The notes under the pieces were generated by a model. It was not told the DNA's origin. It ran no database searches and worked only from the letters and a program-made list of their open reading frames with translations. From the NCBI RefSeq assembly GCF_011043545.1, contig NZ_JAAKGP010000015.1:1-64000 (forward strand): a stretch of 64,000 nucleotides of DNA, read 5' to 3'. The DNA comes from Rhodobacter sp. SGA-6-6 (lineage in GTDB: Bacteria > Pseudomonadota > Alphaproteobacteria > Rhodobacterales > Rhodobacteraceae). Both the position numbers and the translations under genes were made by a program. This document shows positions 33,178 through 41,084 of the stretch, piece by piece (the stretch's first letter is position 1; each line of letters begins with the position of its first letter).

Positions 33178-34356
33178 ATGACGATTTCCCCCCGATCCAC
33201 CCCCCCGTCCTTCGCGGGCACCCGGCGCATCCTGACCGGGCTGGCGCTCGGCGGCAGCCTGATGGCGCTGGCCGCCTGCTCGGACGATCCCATCGCCTTC
33301 GACTGGGACCTGCGCGGCGGCCCCGGCAACACATCGGAAGAGGCGCGGCAGGCCACGGCGTCGAAGCCGGTGCCGGATGCGAACGGCATCCTCTCCTACC
33401 CCGGCTACCAGCTGGCGCAGGCGCGGCGGGGCGAGACCGTGGCGGCGATGGCCGCCCGGCTCGGCCTGAACGCCGAGGATCTGGCCCGCACCAACGCCCT
33501 GCGCCCGACCGATCCGCTGCGCGAGGGCGAGATGCTGCTGCTGCCGCAACGGGTCTCCGCCGCGCCGCAGCCGGTCGCGGGGGCAGGCACCGGAACCGGC
33601 CCGGTCGACATCACCGCCATCGCCACCACCGCGCTGGACAGCGCCGGCACCCCTGCCCCGGCGGCGAAGCTGCCCGGCGGCGGGAAAGAGCCGATCCGCC
33701 ACAAGGTCGCCCGCGGCGAGACCGCCTTCACCATCGCCCGGGCCTACAACGTCTCGGCCAAGGCGCTGGCGGACTGGAACGGACTCGGCGCCGACATGGC
33801 GATCCGCGAGGGGCAGACACTGATCATTCCGGTCGCCACCGCACCCGCGCCCAACCCCGAGCCGCAGCCGACCGCCCCCGGCGCCGGCAGCCCGACGCCG
33901 CCGCCGCCCTCGGCCTCGAAGCCGCTGCCGGACGAGAAGACCCAGCCCGCGGCCGAGAAGCCGAAGGAGACCCCGCCCTCGCCCGACCTGGGCGCCGGGT
34001 CGAAGGCGACCCGGCTGGCGATGCCGGTCTCGGGCAAGATCATCCGCGCCTACGACAAGAAGAAGAACCAGGGCATCGACATCTCCGCCGCCGCCGGCAC
34101 CGCGGTGAAGGCGGCCGAGGCCGGCACGGTGGCGGCAGTGACCAAGGACACCGACCAGGTGACAATCGTGGTGATCCGCCATGCCGACAACCTGCTGACG
34201 GTCTATGCCGGGATCGACGGGCTGAAGGTGAAGAAGGGCGACAAGGTGAGCCGCGGCCAGACCATCGGCGCCGTCCGCGCCGCCGATCCGTCCTTCCTGC
34301 ATTTCGAGGTGCGGAAGGGCGTCGACAGTCTGGACCCGATGAGCTTCCTGCAGTAA
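33178..34356 (+). CDS. nlpD: NlpD-like lipoprotein with two LysM domains and a degenerate LytM (M23) domain
   Basis: A 392-residue outer-envelope lipoprotein. The signal ends in a lipobox LMALAAC. Two LysM peptidoglycan-binding domains follow (YQLAQARRGETVAAMAARLG and HKVARGETAFTIARAYNVS). A Pro-rich linker precedes a C-terminal M23-type domain. In that domain the zinc ligands look lost: the HxGxD motif reads NQGID and the HxH motif reads FLHFE. This is the pattern of NlpD/EnvC proteins, which activate amidases and do not cleave peptidoglycan. The ATG at 33178 gives the correct signal peptide. Confidence 0.85.
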   Translation: MTISPRSTPPSFAGTRRILTGLALGGSLMALAACSDDPIAFDWDLRGGPGNTSEEARQATASKPVPDANGILSYPGYQLAQARRGETVAAMAARLGLNAEDLARTNALRPTDPLREGEMLLLPQRVSAAPQPVAGAGTGTGPVDITAIATTALDSAGTPAPAAKLPGGGKEPIRHKVARGETAFTIARAYNVSAKALADWNGLGADMAIREGQTLIIPVATAPAPNPEPQPTAPGAGSPTPPPPSASKPLPDEKTQPAAEKPKETPPSPDLGAGSKATRLAMPVSGKIIRAYDKKKNQGIDISAAAGTAVKAAEAGTVAAVTKDTDQVTIVVIRHADNLLTVYAGIDGLKVKKGDKVSRGQTIGAVRAADPSFLHFEVRKGVDSLDPMSFLQ

Positions 34357-34360
34357 GCGC

Positions 34361-34382
34361 CCGGTTTTTCGGCGAAAACCGG
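34361..34382. terminator. Bidirectional terminator, variant of the window's TTTTCG/CGAAAA palindrome
   Basis: CCGGTTTT (34361-34368) pairs with AAAACCGG (34375-34382) over a 6-base loop between the convergent nlpD and map genes. It resembles the palindromes at 39886, 39915, 43093, 43120 and 47397. Confidence 0.7.
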
Positions 34383-34387
34383 AACGC

Positions 34388-35134
34388 CTATCCCGGCAGC
34401 GTGACCACGATGGCGCCGCGGTCGGTGGCGACCACGGTATGTTCGTATTGCACCACCGGCGCGGCGGGGCGGCTGTAGAGCGTCCAGCCGTCCCTGCCCT
34501 CCTCCGCCCACCGGCCGCCGGTGGAGAGGAACGGCTCCACCGTCAGGACCAGGCCGCGGTTGATGCGGCGGCGGTCGCTTGTGGGCCAGGTGGCGATCTC
34601 CCCGGGATATTCGTGCAGCGCCCGGCCCACGCCATGGCTGGCGAGGTTGCGGATCAGGGTGTAGCCGCGGGCTTCGGCGAAGCGGCCGATGGCATTGCCG
34701 ATGCCCGACAGCGGCCGGCCGGAGCGCACCTGCGCGATGCCGACTTGCATGGCGCGCTTGCCGTCGCGGCAGAGCCGGTCCAGCGCCGGGGTCCCGGGCG
34801 GCACCCGGAAGGTCGCTCCGGTGTCGGCGAAATAGCCGCCCTTCGAGGCCGAGACGTCGATGTTCACCAGATCGCCCGCCGCGATCACCCGGGGACCGGG
34901 GATGCCATGGGCGATCTCCTCGTTCACCGAGATGCAGGTGGCGCCAGGAAAGCCGTAGGTCGATTGCGGCGCCGGGACGGCACCCTCGGCCTCCAGCAGC
35001 GCCCGGCCGATGCCGTCCAGTTCGGCGGTGGTCATGCCGGGCTCCATCGCCTGCGCCATCGCCTGCATCGTGTTGGCGACGATGCGGCCGATCCCTTTCA
35101 GCCCAGCGAGGTCGTCTTCATGGGTGATGGTCAT
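34388..35134 (-). CDS. map: Methionine aminopeptidase, type I
   Basis: A 248-residue dinuclear metallopeptidase that removes the initiator Met. Metal ligands are visible: two Asp in LVNIDVSASKGGYFADTGATF, His in SHGVGRALHE, Glu in LTVEPF and Glu in QYEHTVV. The ATG at 35134 gives the usual length; upstream in-frame sequence is not conserved in appearance. It is convergent with nlpD across a hairpin. Whether the genome has another map gene cannot be seen here. Confidence 0.9.
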   Translation of the reverse strand: MTITHEDDLAGLKGIGRIVANTMQAMAQAMEPGMTTAELDGIGRALLEAEGAVPAPQSTYGFPGATCISVNEEIAHGIPGPRVIAAGDLVNIDVSASKGGYFADTGATFRVPPGTPALDRLCRDGKRAMQVGIAQVRSGRPLSGIGNAIGRFAEARGYTLIRNLASHGVGRALHEYPGEIATWPTSDRRRINRGLVLTVEPFLSTGGRWAEEGRDGWTLYSRPAAPVVQYEHTVVATDRGAIVVTLPG

Positions 35135-35306
35135 CAGGGCGGGTTCCTGTGCGGGGTCCGGGACAGGCATAGCGGCAACCCGGGGCGATGTCCCGGAAAA
35201 ACCGGCGGCCTCCCGCCGGGTTCGGGCGGGGAAAGGCGAGGCACTGCCTCGCCCCGCCCGTGCGCGGCATGTCAACCGGAAACAGTGGCAGCGCTAAACC
35301 ACGCGA

Positions 35307-35431
35307 GGCCAGCGCCCGACCCGGTGGGCGAGAAGCGCCCGCCGAGGGCGGGGCGGGCGCTGGCCGGGCCTTGAGGGCCCGGCCGGTCCCGGTTGAGCCG
35401 TTGCGCGGTGGCGAAGGCACGCGCCTTCGCC
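35307..35431. repeat. Intergenic region with nested inverted repeats
   Basis: The 329-bp gap between map and the HlyC-like gene holds several hairpins. A 12-bp pair, GGCCAGCGCCCG (35307-35318) with CGGGCGCTGGCC (35354-35365), encloses an 8-bp stem (35323-35330 with 35336-35343). A 9-bp stem follows at 35362-35370/35376-35384, and another at 35410-35418/35423-35431. No open frame in it looks like a gene. It may be a terminator array, a structured RNA or a repeat-family copy. Confidence 0.55.
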
Positions 35432-35463
35432 ATGGAGGCGGGGGGAGCGGCGGAGTGGCCGCC

Positions 35464-36732
35464 CTACAGCTTCACCACCAGCACCTTGTCGATGCGCAAG
35501 CCGTCCATGTCGATCACCTCGAAGCAATGGCCCTCGACGGTGACGGTCTCGCCCAGGGCCGGCATGTGGCCCAGCTGGTGCAGCACCAGCCCGGCCACGG
35601 TGTCGTAGTCTCCGGCCAGGTCGCGCGGCAGGCCGAGGCGGTCGCAGAATTCGTCCGCCGGCATCCAGCCCGCCACCAGAAGGCTGCCGTCCGCCCGCTC
35701 GGCGATGGCGGGCTCGTCGGCCTCGGCCGAAGCCTCCGCCCCGGTGATCGCCTCCAGGAGGTCGGCGGTGGTGATGATGCCCTCGAAATGGCCCCATTCG
35801 TCGTAGACCAGCGCCATGTGGTGCTCGGACTTCTGCAGCACCTCGATCACGTCCAGCGCCTCCATCCGGTCGCTGACCACGGGCACGTCCTGCAGCAGCG
35901 CCTTCAGGTCCACCGCCTCGCGGCGCGAGACGGCGCGGAACACGTCGGCCAGGGTGACGATGCCGACCACGTCGCCCTCGGCATTGGCGACCGGCATCCG
36001 CGGCCGGGCGATGCGGCGCACCGCGGCGATGGCCTCGGTGCTGCTGGCCTCCAGCGACAGCATCTCGATCTCGTTGCGCGGCGACATCAGCGCCCGGGCC
36101 GAGCGGTCGGACAGCCGCATCACCCCGGCCATCATCACCCGCTCCTCGTCCTCCAGCACGCCGCCCTCATGCGCCTCGGCCAGAAGGACATGCACCTCCT
36201 CCTCGGTCACCTTGCTGGACCCCGAGCCGCTCTGGCCGAGCAGCCACAGAAGCACCTTGCCGGAACGGTCGAGGAACCAGACCACCGGCGCCGCGACGAT
36301 GGAGATCAGCGTCATCAGCGGCGCCACCCGGATCGCCACCCCCTCGGGGTTGCGCAGCGCCAGCTGCTTCGGCACCAGCTCGCCGACGATCAGGCTGACA
36401 TAGGTGATCGCCACCACCACCCCGCCGACCCCCAGCCGCGCCGCCCAGACCGTATCCATGCCCTGCGCCGCCAGCCAGCCCTCCAGCCGTTCGCCCAGGG
36501 TGTCGCCGGCCAGCGCGCCGGAGAGGATGCCGACCGCGGTGATGCCGATCTGCACCGAGGAGAGGAACCGCCCCGGATGCTCGGCCAGCCGCAGCGCCAT
36601 CCGCGCGCCGCGGCTTTTCGCCTCCAGCGGCTTCAGCCGCGCCGGCCGGGCCGAGACCACGGCCAGTTCCGACATCGCCAGGACGCCGTTCACCACGATC
36701 AGCGCAAGGATGACAAGGACTTCGGCAATCAT
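35464..36732 (-). CDS. HlyC/CorC-family (DUF21-CBS) membrane protein
   Basis: A 422-residue protein with an N-terminal DUF21/CNNM transmembrane domain (VLVILALIVVNGVLAMSELAVVSARP; VGELVPKQLALRNPE), then two CBS domains (from about residue 205, MSPRNEIEMLSLEAS), and a C-terminal CorC_HlyC domain (DGSLLVAGWMPADEFCDRLG). Members are linked to magnesium/cobalt export. The label 'hemolysin' is historical, and haemolysis should not be inferred. The ATG at 36732 is chosen because it opens the membrane domain. Confidence 0.88.
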   Translation of the reverse strand: MIAEVLVILALIVVNGVLAMSELAVVSARPARLKPLEAKSRGARMALRLAEHPGRFLSSVQIGITAVGILSGALAGDTLGERLEGWLAAQGMDTVWAARLGVGGVVVAITYVSLIVGELVPKQLALRNPEGVAIRVAPLMTLISIVAAPVVWFLDRSGKVLLWLLGQSGSGSSKVTEEEVHVLLAEAHEGGVLEDEERVMMAGVMRLSDRSARALMSPRNEIEMLSLEASSTEAIAAVRRIARPRMPVANAEGDVVGIVTLADVFRAVSRREAVDLKALLQDVPVVSDRMEALDVIEVLQKSEHHMALVYDEWGHFEGIITTADLLEAITGAEASAEADEPAIAERADGSLLVAGWMPADEFCDRLGLPRDLAGDYDTVAGLVLHQLGHMPALGETVTVEGHCFEVIDMDGLRIDKVLVVKL

Positions 36733-36796
36733 CGGACTTCCCCCCGAGGCGCCTGCGCAACCGGGGGCACCCGTCTTCGACTTCGCGTCTTCGCCT

Positions 36797-37633
36797 TCAT
36801 GGCGCAACCCTCACGCCTTCGCGGGCGGCGAGGTCGCAGAAGAACTGCCAGGCCACCCGGCCCGAGCGCGCCCCGCGCGTCGCCTGCCATTCCACCGCCT
36901 CGGCCTGCAACCTGTCCGCCGGCACTTCGATCCCGTGCGCGGCGCAATAGCCGCGGATCATCGCCAGGTATTCGTCCTGCGAGCAGGGATGGAAGCCCAG
37001 CCACAGCCCGAAGCGGTCCGACAGCGAGACCTTCTCCTCCACCGCTTCCGAGGGGTTGATGGCGGTCGAGCGTTCGTTCTCGATCATGTCGCGCGGCATC
37101 AGGTGGCGGCGGTTCGAGGTGGCGTAGAAGATCACGTTCTCCGGCCGCCCCTCGATGCCGCCGTCCAGCACCGCCTTGAGGCTCTTGTAGTGCTGGTCGT
37201 CGTGGCTGAACGACAGGTCGTCGCAGAACAGGATGAAGCGGCAGGGCGCGGCGCGCAGGTGGCCGAGCAGGCGCTGCACCGTGGGCAGATCCTCGCGGGA
37301 AAGTTCCACGATCTTCAGGTCGTGCCCCTCGGCCCGCACCTGGGCATGGATCGCCTTCACCAGGCTGGATTTCCCCATCCCCCGCGCGCCCCAGAGCAGC
37401 GCGTTGTTCGCCGGCAGACCGGCGGCGAAATGGCGGGTGTTCTCCAGAAGCGTGTCGCGCGAGCGGTCCACGCCGACCAGCAGCGACAGGTCCACCCGGG
37501 CGACCCGTGCCACCGGCTCCAGCCGGTCGGGCGCGGTATGCCAGACGAAGGCCTCGGCGGCCGCGAAATCGGGGGCCGGCATCGGCGCGGGGGCCAGCCG
37601 CTCCAGCGCGGCGGCGATGCGGTCAAGCGTCAT
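36797..37633 (-). CDS. DUF815 AAA-type ATP-binding protein
   Basis: A 278-residue P-loop protein of the DUF815 family, of unknown function. Walker A is LLWGARGMGKSSLVKA (about 79-94), and Walker B is FILFCDDLSF. Sensor-like segments are FYATSNRRHLMPRDMIEN and EEKVSLSDRFGLWLGFHP. It lies between tatC and the HlyC-like gene, with modest gaps on both sides, so an operon with tatABC is possible. Confidence 0.85.
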   Translation of the reverse strand: MTLDRIAAALERLAPAPMPAPDFAAAEAFVWHTAPDRLEPVARVARVDLSLLVGVDRSRDTLLENTRHFAAGLPANNALLWGARGMGKSSLVKAIHAQVRAEGHDLKIVELSREDLPTVQRLLGHLRAAPCRFILFCDDLSFSHDDQHYKSLKAVLDGGIEGRPENVIFYATSNRRHLMPRDMIENERSTAINPSEAVEEKVSLSDRFGLWLGFHPCSQDEYLAMIRGYCAAHGIEVPADRLQAEAVEWQATRGARSGRVAWQFFCDLAAREGVRVAP

Positions 37634-37662
37634 GGTCCAGTCTCAAGTCTCGGCCGGGGCAG

Positions 37663-38562
37663 TCACCCCTGCTCTCCGTCGGTTTCCTCGTCCCAAAGGC
37701 CCTCGGCCTTCAGCTCGGCCTCGCGCCGCTTCTCGATCCGGCGGATCAGGAAGATGGAAACCTCATACAGGGGATAGACGGCGAAGAACAGGATCAGCTG
37801 GCTCATCACGTCCGGGGGGGTGACGATGGCGGCCACGATCAGGATGATGACGATGGCATAGCGCCGCATCCCGGCCAGCCCGCGCGCCGAGACGATCCCG
37901 GCCTTGCCCATCAGCGTCAGCAGGACGGGCAGCTGGAAGCACAGGCCGAAGGCGATGATCAGCTTCAGGCTGATGTCCAGCGTCTCGTTGACCTTGCCCT
38001 GGAAGACGATCTCGATGCCTTCGGTGCTGGCGGCGGGGGCAACCGTCACCGCCTCGCCCGCAGGCACGTCGGCCAGGCCGGGGAACACCGCGGCCAGCAC
38101 CGAATAGCTGTCGGCGAAGCCGAGGAAGAAGGTCATGGCGATCGGCGTCACCACGTAGTGCGAGAACACCGCGCCCAGCAGGAACAGCGCCGGCGAGGCG
38201 ATCAGGAACGGCAGGAAGGCCTGTTTCTCGCTGCGGTAGAGGCCCGGGGCGATGAAGCGCCACAGCTGGTAGGCGATCACCGGGAAGCTGAGCATCAGCC
38301 CGGCCACCACCGAGATATGCACAAGGGTGAAGAAATACTCCTGCGGCGCGGTGTATTGCATCACAGGATGCGGGTTGCCGAGCGCCCGCATCGCGTTCTC
38401 GATCGGCTTCAGCATGAAGTCCAGGATCGGGTCCGCCACCACGAAGCAGGCCAGCATCGCCACGATGAAGGCCAGCACCGACCAGATCAGCCGGTTGCGC
38501 AGTTCCGCCAGATGCTCGACCAGCGGGGCCGAGCTGTCGTCGATCTCGTCCTTCGCGCTCAT
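37663..38562 (-). CDS. tatC: Sec-independent translocase subunit TatC
   Basis: A 299-residue inner-membrane core of the Tat receptor, with six predicted helices. Typical features are LVEHLAELRNRLIWSVLAF near the start, QEYFFTLVHISVVAGLMLSFPVIAYQ and FGLCFQLPVLLTLMGKAG. The hydrophilic insert at about residues 155-190 is longer than in E. coli. It overlaps tatB by four bases and is the last gene of tatA-tatB-tatC. Tat substrates plausibly include the binding protein encoded at 26476. Confidence 0.93.
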   Translation of the reverse strand: MSAKDEIDDSSAPLVEHLAELRNRLIWSVLAFIVAMLACFVVADPILDFMLKPIENAMRALGNPHPVMQYTAPQEYFFTLVHISVVAGLMLSFPVIAYQLWRFIAPGLYRSEKQAFLPFLIASPALFLLGAVFSHYVVTPIAMTFFLGFADSYSVLAAVFPGLADVPAGEAVTVAPAASTEGIEIVFQGKVNETLDISLKLIIAFGLCFQLPVLLTLMGKAGIVSARGLAGMRRYAIVIILIVAAIVTPPDVMSQLILFFAVYPLYEVSIFLIRRIEKRREAELKAEGLWDEETDGEQG

Positions 38563-39119
38563 GCCGTCTCGCCGTCCGGTGTTGCGGGTTTCTTGCGGGT
38601 GCGGCCGGGCTTCTTCGCCGGGGCCGGGGCGGGCTCAGCCTCCGGCGCCGGAGCCGCGGCCTTGCGCAGCTTCTCGGCCGCCTCCTGCGCCACCGCCTTG
38701 CGGGCGGCCTGCTTCTCGGCCAGCGCGGCGGTGGCGGGACCCATCGCCGGGGTCGGAGCCGGGGCCGCGGCTTCCGCCGGAGCGGCCGCAGCCGCCGTTG
38801 CCGCAGCCGCCGTTGCCGCGGCGGGCTTGGTGACCTTGGTCTTCATCGGGTCCCATTTCTCGAAGCGGTCGGCGGCGGATTTCACCGCATCCAGCCCCAT
38901 CGCCTTCGGACTGGTGGCCTTCTTCAGGTCCTCCGCCACGTCCTTGACGCCGGTTTCCTGCGCCGCCTGCTCCATCGCCCGGCTGAACTCGCGCCCCATC
39001 GCCCGCAGCTTGGCGGTGAAGCGGCCCAGTTCGCGGAACATGCCGGGCAGGTCCTTCGGGCCGATCACGACCAGCGCGACGATGCCGACGACCAGAAGCT
39101 CGGACCAGCTGAAATCCAT
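38559..39119 (-). CDS. tatB: Sec-independent translocase subunit TatB
   Basis: A 186-residue protein with a short N-terminal membrane helix (MDFSWSELLVVGIVALVVIG), then the hinge PKDLPGMFRELGRFTAKLRAM and an amphipathic helix. The C-terminal ~90 residues are a low-complexity Ala/Pro/Lys tail (about 100-186), typical of long alphaproteobacterial TatB. It cooperates with TatC in signal-peptide recognition. Confidence 0.92.
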   Translation of the reverse strand: MDFSWSELLVVGIVALVVIGPKDLPGMFRELGRFTAKLRAMGREFSRAMEQAAQETGVKDVAEDLKKATSPKAMGLDAVKSAADRFEKWDPMKTKVTKPAAATAAAATAAAAAPAEAAAPAPTPAMGPATAALAEKQAARKAVAQEAAEKLRKAAAPAPEAEPAPAPAKKPGRTRKKPATPDGETA

Positions 39120-39144
39120 CTCTCGCCTCCGCCCGCGGCGCCGC

Positions 39145-39363
39145 TCAGACCTTTTCCTTCTCGGCCTCGGCCGGCGTCACGTCCTTGGCGGCATCGACCT
39201 TGGCATCCTCGATCTCCTTGGTGCCGTCGGAGACGCCCTTCTTGAAGGCGGTGATGCCCTTGCCGACCTCGCCCATCAGCGAGGACACCTTGCCCTTCCC
39301 GAAGAGGACCAGCACCACGACCGCGATCAGCAGAAGACCGGGCAGACCGATATTGTTCAACAT
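39145..39363 (-). CDS. tatA: Sec-independent translocase subunit TatA
   Basis: A 72-residue pore-forming subunit: an N-terminal helix (NNIGLPGLLLIAVVVLVLFG), the hinge GKGKVSSLMGEVGKGITAFKKG and a charged tail. The ATG at 39363 is chosen because GGAGG lies just upstream and the longer frame adds unrelated residues. It is the first gene of the tatABC operon, divergent from the small HTH gene. Confidence 0.93.
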   Translation of the reverse strand: MLNNIGLPGLLLIAVVVLVLFGKGKVSSLMGEVGKGITAFKKGVSDGTKEIEDAKVDAAKDVTPAEAEKEKV

Positions 39364-39475
39364 GGAAGACCTCCATTCCCCGCGCCCCATCCCCGGGGCC
39401 TTGTCCAGAACTGCCCCCAGATAGACCCTGCGGCGGCGGCGTTCCAAGCCCCAACCCCCTTGCCGCCCCGTCTCA

Positions 39476-39495
39476 ACTGACAGTATTTTGTCAGT
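39476..39495. promoter_or_regulatory. Inverted repeat, candidate operator for the adjacent HTH protein
   Basis: ACTGACA (39476-39482) and TGTCAGT (39489-39495) are perfect inverted arms around a 6-base AT-rich spacer. They lie 35-54 bases upstream of the HTH gene, in the region shared with divergent tatA. DeoR/YafY-type regulators often bind TGACA/TGTCA repeats, so autoregulation is plausible but inferred. Confidence 0.5.
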
Positions 39496-39529
39496 AGGGC
39501 GGGGTTCGCCCCGCCGCCGGAGCCGATGG

Positions 39530-39883
39530 ATGAAACGCGACGCCCGCCTCTACGACCTGATCCAGATCCTGCGCGACGGCAAGCTGCACACCGCGGCCGA
39601 GCTGGCCGCGCGGCTCGGGGTCTCGCCCCGCACGATCTGGCGCGACATGGCGATGGCGGCGGAGACCGGGCTGCCGGTGACGGGGGAGCGCGGCCTGGGC
39701 TATATCCTGCGCTCGCCGCTGATGCTGCCGCCGACGATGCTGACCGAGGCCGAGCTGGACGCGCTGACCCACGGGCTGCGCCACATCGAGGCGACCGACC
39801 CGGCCCGCGCCCGCGCCGCCCGCAGCCTCCTGGCCAAGGTGGCGACGCTGCTGCCGCAGGCGGGGATCGCGGAGGAAGGGTGA
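39530..39883 (+). CDS. Small HTH_11 (DeoR/YafY-like) DNA-binding protein without WYL domain
   Basis: A 117-residue protein. Residues ~5-60 form the HTH_11 winged helix of YafY/DeoR regulators (YDLIQILRDGKLHTAAELAA, RLGVSPRTIWRDMAMA). The sequence then follows the start of the usual linker (MLTEAELDALTHGLRHI) but stops where the ~180-residue WYL effector domain would begin. It ends cleanly at a terminator-like palindrome, so this may be a stable short family and not a recent truncation. A candidate operator lies directly upstream. Confidence 0.75.
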   Translation: MKRDARLYDLIQILRDGKLHTAAELAARLGVSPRTIWRDMAMAAETGLPVTGERGLGYILRSPLMLPPTMLTEAELDALTHGLRHIEATDPARARAARSLLAKVATLLPQAGIAEEG

Positions 39884-39885
39884 CC

Positions 39886-39906
39886 CGATTTTTCGTCGAA
39901 AAATCG
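39886..39906. terminator. 21-bp perfect palindrome (TTTTCG-N-CGAAAA family), copy 1
   Basis: The arms CGATTTTTCG and CGAAAAATCG flank a single central T, two bases past the HTH gene stop. It is identical over all 21 bases to the copy at 47397-47417. The T-run and A-run allow termination in both directions. Confidence 0.65.
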
Positions 39907-39914
39907 TGCCTTTC

Positions 39915-39935
39915 CGGGTTTTCGACGAAAACCCG
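39915..39935. terminator. 21-bp perfect palindrome (TTTTCG-N-CGAAAA family), copy 2
   Basis: The arms CGGGTTTTCG and CGAAAACCCG flank a single A. It sits immediately downstream of the minus-strand ABC ATPase gene, whose stop begins at 39936, so it probably terminates that transcript, while copy 1 faces the HTH gene. Confidence 0.65.
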
Positions 39936-41015
39936 TCAACCCGGGAAGACGAAGCACCTGTCGCGCCGGATCATCAGCCACAGCACCGTGCCCGGTTTCG
40001 GCAGGAACACCCCGGGGACCGAGGCGGTCAGTTTCGACCCGTCGCAGTCCATGCGGAAATCGACCAGGCTCTCGCGGCCCAGATAGCGCGCCCGCATCAC
40101 CGTGCCGCGGGCCGGCGTGCCCTCCTGCGGCGTCGGCAGCGGGCCGCGGCCGCCGCGGTCGAAGTCGATCTTCAGGTGCTGCGGCCGGATCACGATCTCC
40201 ACCGCCGCCCCGTCGGCATGACCGGGGGTCAGGAAGTCGCCGAAGGGCGTCGCGGTCAGCGCCCCCTTCGAGATGCCGCGGATCACGTTGACATCGCTGA
40301 AGAAAGCCGCCGCCGCCCGGTCCACCGGCGCGTTGTAGACATTGTAGGGCGCACCCTGCTGCACGATCCTTCCGCCGCGCATCAACGCGATTTCGTCGGC
40401 CATCCGCATCGCCTCGTCCGGCTCGTGCGTCACCAGCACCACCGCGGTGCCTTCCTCCTTCAGGATCTCCAGCGTGGTGTCGCGGATGCCGTCGCGCAGC
40501 CGGTTGTCGAGGCCCGAGAAGGGTTCGTCCATCAGCATCACCTTCGGCCGCGGCGCCAGCGCCCGGGCCAGCGCCACCCGTTGCTGCTCGCCCCCCGACA
40601 GCTGGTGCGGATGTTTGGCGGCGAAGCCGGACAGGTTCACCCGCTCCAGCAGCTCCCCGACCCGCCGCGCCTTCGCCGCCTTGTCGCCGGCCAGGCCGAA
40701 GCCGACATTGGCCGCCACCGTCAGATGCGGGAACAGCGCGAAGTCCTGGAACATCATGCCGACGCCGCGGCGCTCGGGCGGCAGGTGCAGGCCGGGGCCC
40801 GCCATCGGCCTTCCGTCGATCCGCACCTCGCCCGCATCCGCCGTCTCCACCCCGGCGACGATGCGCAGGGTGGTGGACTTGCCGCAGCCCGAGGGGCCCA
40901 GAAGGCAGGTCACCTGCCCCGCCGCCACCCGCAGCGCCACATCCTCCACCACCGGCCGGCCGCCGAAGGCGCGGGTCAGTCCGGTGGCTTCCAGCCGGGG
41001 GGGGGTCTCCGCCAT
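39936..41015 (-). CDS. Orphan Fbp/Pot-type ABC transporter ATPase
   Basis: A 359-residue ATPase of the iron(III)/polyamine (FbpC/PotA-like) class. Walker A is GPSGCGKSTT (about 38-47), Q-loop MMFQDFALFPHLTV, signature LSGGEQQRVALARALA, Walker B VMLMDEPFSGLD, and the H-loop VTHEPDEA. The C-terminal ~130 residues form a TOBE-like regulatory region (VEIVIRPQHLKIDFD). The ATG at 41015 has AAAGG 6 bases upstream. No permease or binding-protein gene is adjacent, so its partners and substrate are unknown. Confidence 0.83.
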   Translation of the reverse strand: MAETPPRLEATGLTRAFGGRPVVEDVALRVAAGQVTCLLGPSGCGKSTTLRIVAGVETADAGEVRIDGRPMAGPGLHLPPERRGVGMMFQDFALFPHLTVAANVGFGLAGDKAAKARRVGELLERVNLSGFAAKHPHQLSGGEQQRVALARALAPRPKVMLMDEPFSGLDNRLRDGIRDTTLEILKEEGTAVVLVTHEPDEAMRMADEIALMRGGRIVQQGAPYNVYNAPVDRAAAAFFSDVNVIRGISKGALTATPFGDFLTPGHADGAAVEIVIRPQHLKIDFDRGGRGPLPTPQEGTPARGTVMRARYLGRESLVDFRMDCDGSKLTASVPGVFLPKPGTVLWLMIRRDRCFVFPG

Positions 41016-41084
41016 CGCAAACCTTTGCAAAACGCTCGGGGATTGCGGTAGCAGCCCGCGCCGCGGGCCGCAAGGCGGAGGGGG

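Noticed and set aside
35464-36732. Considered as a haemolysin (toxin)
   Set aside because: The DUF21-CBS-CorC_HlyC architecture belongs to ion-homeostasis membrane proteins; the name haemolysin is historical.
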